Shown here piece by piece: positions 57,815-64,000 of a DNA stretch of 64,000 nt; position 1 is the stretch's first letter; each line of letters opens with the position of its first letter. The position numbers were made by a program, and so were the translations under genes. The notes beneath the pieces are model-generated. The model was given only the letters and a program-made list of their open reading frames with translations. It made no database searches and had not been told where the DNA came from. The DNA is from Hypomyces perniciosus. Taxonomy: Eukaryota; Ascomycota; Sordariomycetes; Hypocreales; Hypocreaceae. The DNA is taken from the NCBI GenBank assembly GCA_008477525.1, contig SPDT01000006.1:4181501-4245500 (forward strand), read 5' to 3'.

Positions 57815-58745
57815 ATGGCACCGGCAAAGAGTCGAAAGAGAAAGTCTAGCCAGAGCCAGACCGTGGAGGAGACATCAAATTCTGCGACACAGACAGCCAC
57901 GGATTCTAGCCACGGGAAAAACCTACCAGTGAGATCCAAGGAAGGCAAGACTGCCATGCCAGCTAAGGGCACACTCAAAGTATTTGGGAACGACAACGAG
58001 GCAGAGGCTCCCACGACAGCATCAGCAACCGGTGTCACTGCTTCCATTTCTACCAAGAAGGAAGAGCATGAGGAAACAGAGGACAGCGATGATGAAGCCC
58101 CCGAAGCTGTGTCAACTACTCAGGCAGCGTTGACTATCAAGAAGGCAACTCAAGCTACGCAGAAGGCCGCCAAGGAGTGCGTTTCCTCATGCTTTTGATC
58201 ATTTGTTTAAGATACTCATAGTCTGACCAAATTTTAGGCAAGCAGCAGCAGAAAAGCGCAAACGGCAGCAGCGGGATGAGCACTTCAAGCAGCAAGCCGG
58301 GGAGCGTAAGAAGGTAGAAGAGGAGGCCAAGGCAGCAGAAGCAGAAGCGGCGGCAAAGTCACAAAACCAGGATACTAATGACACAGTTCCCAAGCAACTT
58401 GAAGTCACGAGCGGGAGGAGACGGGTAGACAAGCCCCAAATTCCCGCTCTTCTTCCCGCTGAATTCTTGACAGACTCTTCAAGCGAGAGTGAGGATGAAG
58501 ATCCTACTAGTGTCAGCACGCGACACAAGAGGAGAAAGGTTTCCGGTGTTGAAAAGAGACTCTCCCGCCAAGACAGAGGCCCTCGAGATGAGATGGTCGG
58601 ATCAACAGTGTATCGGGTGGCGAAGAAGACTGATGAGAGGCTGGCGCCCAAGTTGAAAAAGTATGCAAAGAGCACGAAGGAGGTGCTGCTCAAGCGAAAT
58701 AGGTCGGCTGCGAAGCCGAAATCTGGGTTTATCGCGAGGAAATGA
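57815..58745 (+). CDS. UTP16: U3 snoRNA-associated SSU processome protein UTP16/BUD21
   Basis: Exons 57815-58176 and 58238-58745 (61-bp intron, branch TCTGACC, acceptor TTTTAG) encode 289 residues. UTP16/Bud21 is a component of the U3 snoRNP that helps process the 18S rRNA precursor in the nucleolus. The first half is charged and disordered with S-R-K-R-K-S-S and an acidic E-E-T-E-D-S-D-D-E-A patch. A basic coiled-coil stretch (A-E-K-R-K-R-Q-Q-R) follows the intron. The diagnostic C-terminus holds L-P-A-E-F-L-T-D, R-D-E-M-V-G-S-T-V-Y-R-V, and L-A-P-K-L-K-K-Y-A-K-S-T-K-E-V-L-L-K-R-N-R. These blocks match the U3_snoRNA_assoc family. The start has the good context GTCATCATGGCA. Confidence 0.92.
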
Positions 58746-61700
58746 AGCTGTTTGATCAGCTACTTCTACGGACGACGTCTTCAGAGGGTAATTTCTGAGG
58801 TTGCGCCATCTACTCTAATACACCATACATATCACGACGTGGCAATGCTGCAACTTTCTATAGACTGGCTGATAGCAAGGAAAGGGAAGGCTGGGCCGGG
58901 CTGCCAGAACACACGAGGGAAACGACGGAGAAACCTGCTAGAACAATTGGAATACTCAGATACCACAACATATTCCCAAATTCCGGTATCAATTGTCACA
59001 TGGCCACGTGCGTTTGCGGCATCGACAAGCAACCTCGGATCCTAACGGCCGACATGTTTTTTCCCAAGGTTTTTTTCAGAGGAAAAGAAGCACCCGCTTA
59101 CGAGCCAAAAGGCCGTGGCCAGGTCAGGCCTACAATATTTCTCAGAGCATTATAGTCAGGGGTCATCGACACCCATTCCAATAAGTTGTGTACTATGACC
59201 TTGCGTCTCGGATCGTCCGAGTGGGAGGGCATACACACACATGTGCAGGTTGGATTTGACAACTTCTTATGTACAATCATATACTCTACCTACCTATAAT
59301 GGTGAGATCTTTTGTCTAACCGCCTGGTACTACTGCATATCAGTAGCCAAAAAAGTGTTGTGGGTGGATTTGTTGGTGGAATGGTGACACCATCCCCAAG
59401 ATCCCCGAGCCTTCCTAGACGACCCGAACCGCTTTGACACCAAGACCCATGTGCCTGACGAGCAGAAGAATCCCCATTTTGTCCCACGTGCCACTTCTTG
59501 GTTCCCATTTTCGTCCGGATCTCCCGATGTATGGTAAGAAATCCGTAAACGGCCGTGGGGTTGGGCCCCCCCCTCCCCCCCAACCGTCGGTCCGGATCAA
59601 CATCTGTTAATCTACCTCGAACAGTGACCCTTCAGAGTTCAGAGCGCATGACTTTCTAGAAACTCCGCTGCGTCGCAAAGGTTACACCACTACTGCCTTT
59701 GATGTAGGGCTAATGCCACGCTCTATGGGACGACCCTTGGTGCGATTGATCGTCTGCTAACATGACAAGTCCATAGGGGCGACAGGAGGCGTCCATGACG
59801 GGCATACATGAAGCCAATACTGCTATCCACATATAGGCCTATGTATACGCGCGGCGTGATAGAAAAGAAAAGGGGTTCCTTTTTTGCACCTTCCCCTACA
59901 CGTTCCTCAACGAGACATCGCTTCGCTAAGACCCGAGCCTTATTACACGTGCTATAGTGCTTGCATATTGACCCTTGCAATGAGTCTCTCCAATGCAACG
60001 CAACACGCCTGCTCTTATCGTGCTCAGTAGGTGGGGTATAGCATGAGGCGTCAGCTTGGGCTCATTAGGAGGTCTGCTGATGTATTAAGATTCGACAAAG
60101 AAATGCTAGCATTACCAATATTTGAAAGGGATAAGTTGTCTGTTGGCCTAGATTAAGCATCAGACATTGAGATCGGACGAATTTAGTAGAATTACCCGTC
60201 CGGCAGTTGAGAAAGTCAGATTCAGCCTTTCAAGGATTGAATGAGATTTAATTTCGGTCTTTAGTTTTGATGGGTGGCTTTTGGTGTTGGCAATTGATTG
60301 AGTCACATGTTGCAGCGAGGAACGAGCAGGGATGGCGTGCTTGGAAACGAAGAGGACCTGTCAATGCAAAATACCAAGATCCTGCCTGAAGTGTGCATCG
60401 CCGGCCTTACACCGGCCTTGTTGGCATCGGGATGATGGATTGGCGGCCCCCCAGCATGCGCTCAGGCAGTCAATACGGTGCTGGGATGCAGGATATCTGT
60501 TTCTTTGACTCGTACCGGAATAGAGGGAATATTCGTAGAAAATTCCTGGGCAAAATGCCACGCTCTAGCCGACTATTGAGACTCGATTAGCTAGTGCAAC
60601 TTGCAAAAAAAAAAAAAAAAAGGTTGAAAGTCATCGTTCTGCGATGGAATGCTCCTTTGATCCTAACACTCCGGTCCGGCTCTCGGTGCTCTGCAGCACC
60701 ATCAGAGACCCATAGCACGTTATCAACCACGTGGACGAGACTCCAGCTACCAAAAATGCCCATCACAGGCAGAGCAACGACGCTCACGGACTGCATCTGT
60801 CACATGTAGCTAGGGTATGAAATACTACCCAAGGGAGGGAGCTCAGCGGCACGTCTTTCAACGAGGTCTCACTCGCCACGTGAAGCATTCCCCAGTTCAC
60901 CCGTGACGGCATTGTGAGACATGCAGAGTGGTGATGGCCTCTCAATGGAGCGGATCTGAGCATGGGCCACAGGTTTGTGTAACGGTGTGAGAATATCTCG
61001 GACGCGCATAGGCTGAGAGGGAGCGCACAGGCTTTCACAGAACGAGGGGCTCAGAATACCCAGTTTCTGGTACGAGGCGCCGCCATCCGGAGTTTGGTTG
61101 CCGTGAAGCCCAACGTCATTGATGGTGGGGGTGGACTGCAGTATCCTCATGATCAGCTTTGGCCATAGGATCAGAACCTGGTATTATATCGGTTCCAAAG
61201 TATATGGTGCATGAGGAAACAAAGAGCCATAGTAGACATACCATAACCAGTGTCTCAACTCAAGAGGGGGCATAAGCGTATCTCTTCTCACACGGATGGA
61301 ATAGGCAGGTGAGGCGGTTTGGGGACACCCCTACCGATCTGAAGATCCATACGGATGGATGTGAATTGTCTGCAGCAGCACGGCACGGACGTCCACTGCA
61401 CCCAACGACAGAGCGGGTTTTCTACAGTAGCCTTGTGTTGGTAGTAGTGCATGTAGCCTTGCCGGAACGTTGCAAAGAAGATGGTTGCTCGCACAGACAG
61501 TGTGTGTTGCAATCGACAAGCCAACAGGCAACAGGCTTGCATGACACACACATACGCAAGAACCCCTGTCCAACGGGTGAATCAAACAGATGGAAACGAA
61601 ACAGCGACAATAACGAAGACCATCCTGCCATTATGAGAATGTCTTTGCCGGTCTTTGGTTCGTGGACTTTGTTATCTCAGCTTGTGGTGTGGCGGAAGCT

Positions 61701-64000
61701 AATTGGCGTTCGTCTTAGACACCCGGGGAGACGGGTGTGGCGCACGTTGGTTGATGTGGGACGCATGAACGTCTTTGAGTGGCCCTGAAAGCCTGTGAGG
61801 AAAAGACTTGATGATAAAATGGTACTGCTACTGGTTAGTAGTTCTAAATACCTCGTACAGAGTACGAAGTGATCCATATGCGTAGATCTTGGCAAGGGTG
61901 AAGTTATCGTCATGATGTGATATATCATCCCAGGCTTGTTTAATATAGAGGACTACAAAGTATACTACCGAGACAACTTACGAGTAAGTGTGCCAACCTG
62001 AACCGTTGGGACGCCACAGCAGACAAGCGCGATACTACTCGTTTGGTCTTGGGAATGGCCTCAACCCTGACCAGCTGATGTCCAAGGCGTAAGACGCCCG
62101 GGTGACATATCTCATTTACTAATGTGAGGATAGGCAGACAGATGGGCATTTTGCAGCTTTGCGTATTAGATATTCCCCAAAGGGCTGATTCTTGCGATAA
62201 TCCTATGTAGGACTTCGTACATCTATCCGTAGGCGGGTGATGGGAGCTCCAGCTTAGACAAGGAGGGGTATAAGTCCGGAATGCTACTTGTGTCCACCCA
62301 GAAACCCAAGCCACATGGGTGCTGTGCATGCAACAGGGAGTGCGGGCGTACGGAGTGCATGCATCGCCGTTGGCAAAAAAAGAACACAAAATCGTCTGTT
62401 GTCCTTCGTTTGCCTGATGTTGAAATATAGCCGGGCGACATTTTTTGCCGGCCGGAGATTTCATCTGGCCAAAACAAAACTATCAACCCGCTAATAACAG
62501 GCAAGAAATAGCCCTAGGGCAAACACGTGCGACAACCTCGTCTAGGCTCCGGGGCTCTGGCTCTGTTTCCCGGGCGGGTCTGCAAGTTCAGGGGTAAGAT
62601 TTGGTATTGGTGTGGATTGGGCAAATCACGATTGCATGAATGGATATAAGGATAAACTGGCTCGTGGCTCCCACGCGTTTGTTGTTCATACTGGTTGACA
62701 TGAAAAATTGACCCTTGTCATGGATCCTTGCGGGCAGAGCAAAGGCCCCAAGACGATGCGATGCGTTCGTTCGAAAGTCGACCCCTGGATGAATGAACTG
62801 AATGACCGACTCCCGGGCGGGTTTTTGCCCAGGCTCAGCTGCTCCACGATGGGGAACCGCAGATTAATTAATTGTCTGAAGAATGACGCCAGTGAGACAA
62901 TCTGAGAGAAATACGAACGGTCACAAACCCCACGGTTGGTGAGAGACATTTCCCCGGATTTCACTGGACATTGGTGATTATAATTGAGACAAATGCGTCT
63001 TTTCTGTCTCCTGTCAGCAATGAATTAAAATACTAGTACGGAGAAGTAATACTCGTAGGTGTCAAACTAGGCCATGCTCGTAAACTAACTCAAGGGGATG
63101 AAACCAGACATTCATACCTTTCTATTTTCGTATGAGCATTACTTCGTTTACGACTGCTGTGAGGCCAGAAATGTGCTTGTTCAACAAAAGGGTGTCGTCC
63201 TTCTGAAAGATCGGCGAACTGCTCCGGTCTTGACTTGTTAGCCTAAATCATGTTCATATCATGGACCCGTCTATATTCCTGCTTCTATGAGTACTAGTAC
63301 TCCATCACACATTGCCATTGCTCGTATTTCTTTCTGGATATTTTCTTGCACAGTGGGTTGTTAGCAGCTAGACACCATTTATAAGACCCTCGATGTTCCC
63401 ATTACTACTCCCGGGTAGGAAGACGGTAATAGTCCTGATTCCTTTTTCGTTTTGGCCCCCATCTTAGCACGTGTTAAGAGATTGTTTAGCGGAGAGACTA
63501 CTGCGTGTCGGCGAAAGACGCCGCGCCGGGCGCATGCAGCTTGCATTAGTATTAGTTTGATGACGACCCAGGACCAAAAGAGGGAATTGAGCCCTGTTTT
63601 TTTCTGTAATTCCTAGGCTGCTGGACGGTTGAGACAGCTCAACGGTTCGATGAGCGAGTCAGAAAGACTGAGATTCGCGCCGGGAGTCGGGAGAGACATG
63701 ACTGTTGACATGATGAATGGTGTATCTACCTCCTATCTAATAAGACATGTCCAGATCAACCTGAAAGATGGACAACTACAAAGTACGACGTGCGTGAGCC
63801 GGGAATTCGGCAAATGTAATTCATAGACTGTGTGCGTCTAATAAGTTTGTTTCAGAGATGTCATTGAGCAGGAAATGGAACAGGGCATACGATATTCTCA
63901 TCAACCGCCTGGTATTAGTAAGTAGTAGTACTACCACTACTAGGTATGTATATGCTCCGTTCGAGTACTCGTATTAGACTCCCTAGTAGTAGTATTATTA
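58746..64000. other. 5.3-kb right-hand region without recognisable genes
   Basis: Short frames only; none has family motifs or splice signals that join into a convincing protein. A 17-base A run lies at about 60605-60621. TACGGAGTA-type motifs are sparse until the far right (62346-62356, 63033-63058, 63285-63303, 63919-63998), where TAGTAGTAC runs return. The last 100 bp may lead into another motif-rich intergenic stretch beyond the window. Confidence 0.5.

Noticed and set aside
61309..61788. 159-codon plus-strand frame in the right-hand gene-poor region
   Set aside because: The composition is rich in Arg, Cys, His and Trp with no motif, no splice signals and no neighbours to support it.

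Overview
The window is nuclear DNA of a filamentous ascomycete, most likely a sordariomycete of the order Hypocreales. This rests on short spliceosomal introns (52-120 bp, one of 332 bp) with GT..AG ends and CTAAY/CTGAY branch sites, and on fungal-restricted families (velvet factor, DUF1996+WSC, DUF7729-like, CE9-like amidohydrolase). Genes are spread on both strands and separated by long AT-rich intergenic stretches. I found thirteen complete protein-coding genes, one gene cut by the left edge and one dead LINE remnant. No rRNA, CRISPR or convincing intact tRNA was seen.

Layout. 1-472 (-): partial DUF3632-like gene. 473-4.1 kb: AT-rich tract with a small inverted-repeat pair, a decayed Tad-type LINE 3' end with RNase H (2.1-3.3 kb) and a possible tRNA-derived SINE fossil. 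4.1-6.0 kb (-): MFS multidrug transporter. 8.5-10.4 kb (-): NSUN5/Rcm1 rRNA m5C methyltransferase. 11.2-13.0 kb (-): secreted DUF1996-WSC protein. 17.8-20.9 kb (-): membrane-anchored CE9-like amidohydrolase. 22.4-23.8 kb (-): velvet factor VelC. 23.8-31.0 kb: a 7 kb stretch with no recognisable gene. 31.0-32.3 kb (-): GPI-anchored DUF7729-like protein. 35.2-39.4 kb (-): full-size ABCB/MDR transporter. 42.6-43.5 kb (+): SARAF-like regulator of store-operated Ca2+ entry. 43.9-46.6 kb (-): BRE1 H2B ubiquitin ligase, divergent from BDP1 (47.1-48.7 kb, +), a TFIIIB subunit. 49.3-50.8 kb (-): RAD23, seven exons. 52.0-53.4 kb (-): four-TM protein with a long Ser-rich tail. 56.2-57.3 kb (-): TPR-like putative mitochondrial protein, divergent from 57.8-58.7 kb (+) UTP16/BUD21. 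58.7-64 kb: no recognisable gene.

Functionally this is a mix of housekeeping genes (rRNA modification and processing, Pol III initiation, H2B ubiquitination, proteasome shuttling, calcium entry) and fungal accessory genes (efflux pumps, secreted and cell-surface proteins, a developmental regulator). I see no biosynthetic gene cluster: no PKS, NRPS or terpene backbone gene is present despite two efflux pumps and a velvet gene.

The most unusual signals are: (i) a palindromic family of short motifs (core TACGGAGTA / TACTCCGTA, with variants TACGAAGTA and TACGAGTA) scattered through almost every intergenic region; (ii) three introns whose length is a multiple of three and which contain no stop codon, in RCM1, the amidohydrolase and BRE1, so that retention gives a longer protein; (iii) two RAD23 introns with non-consensus GTTGG donors; (iv) a possible frame lesion in the TPR-like gene. 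Exon boundaries below were placed by hand from splice signals and frame continuity. Family names come from recognition of motifs, not from database searches.
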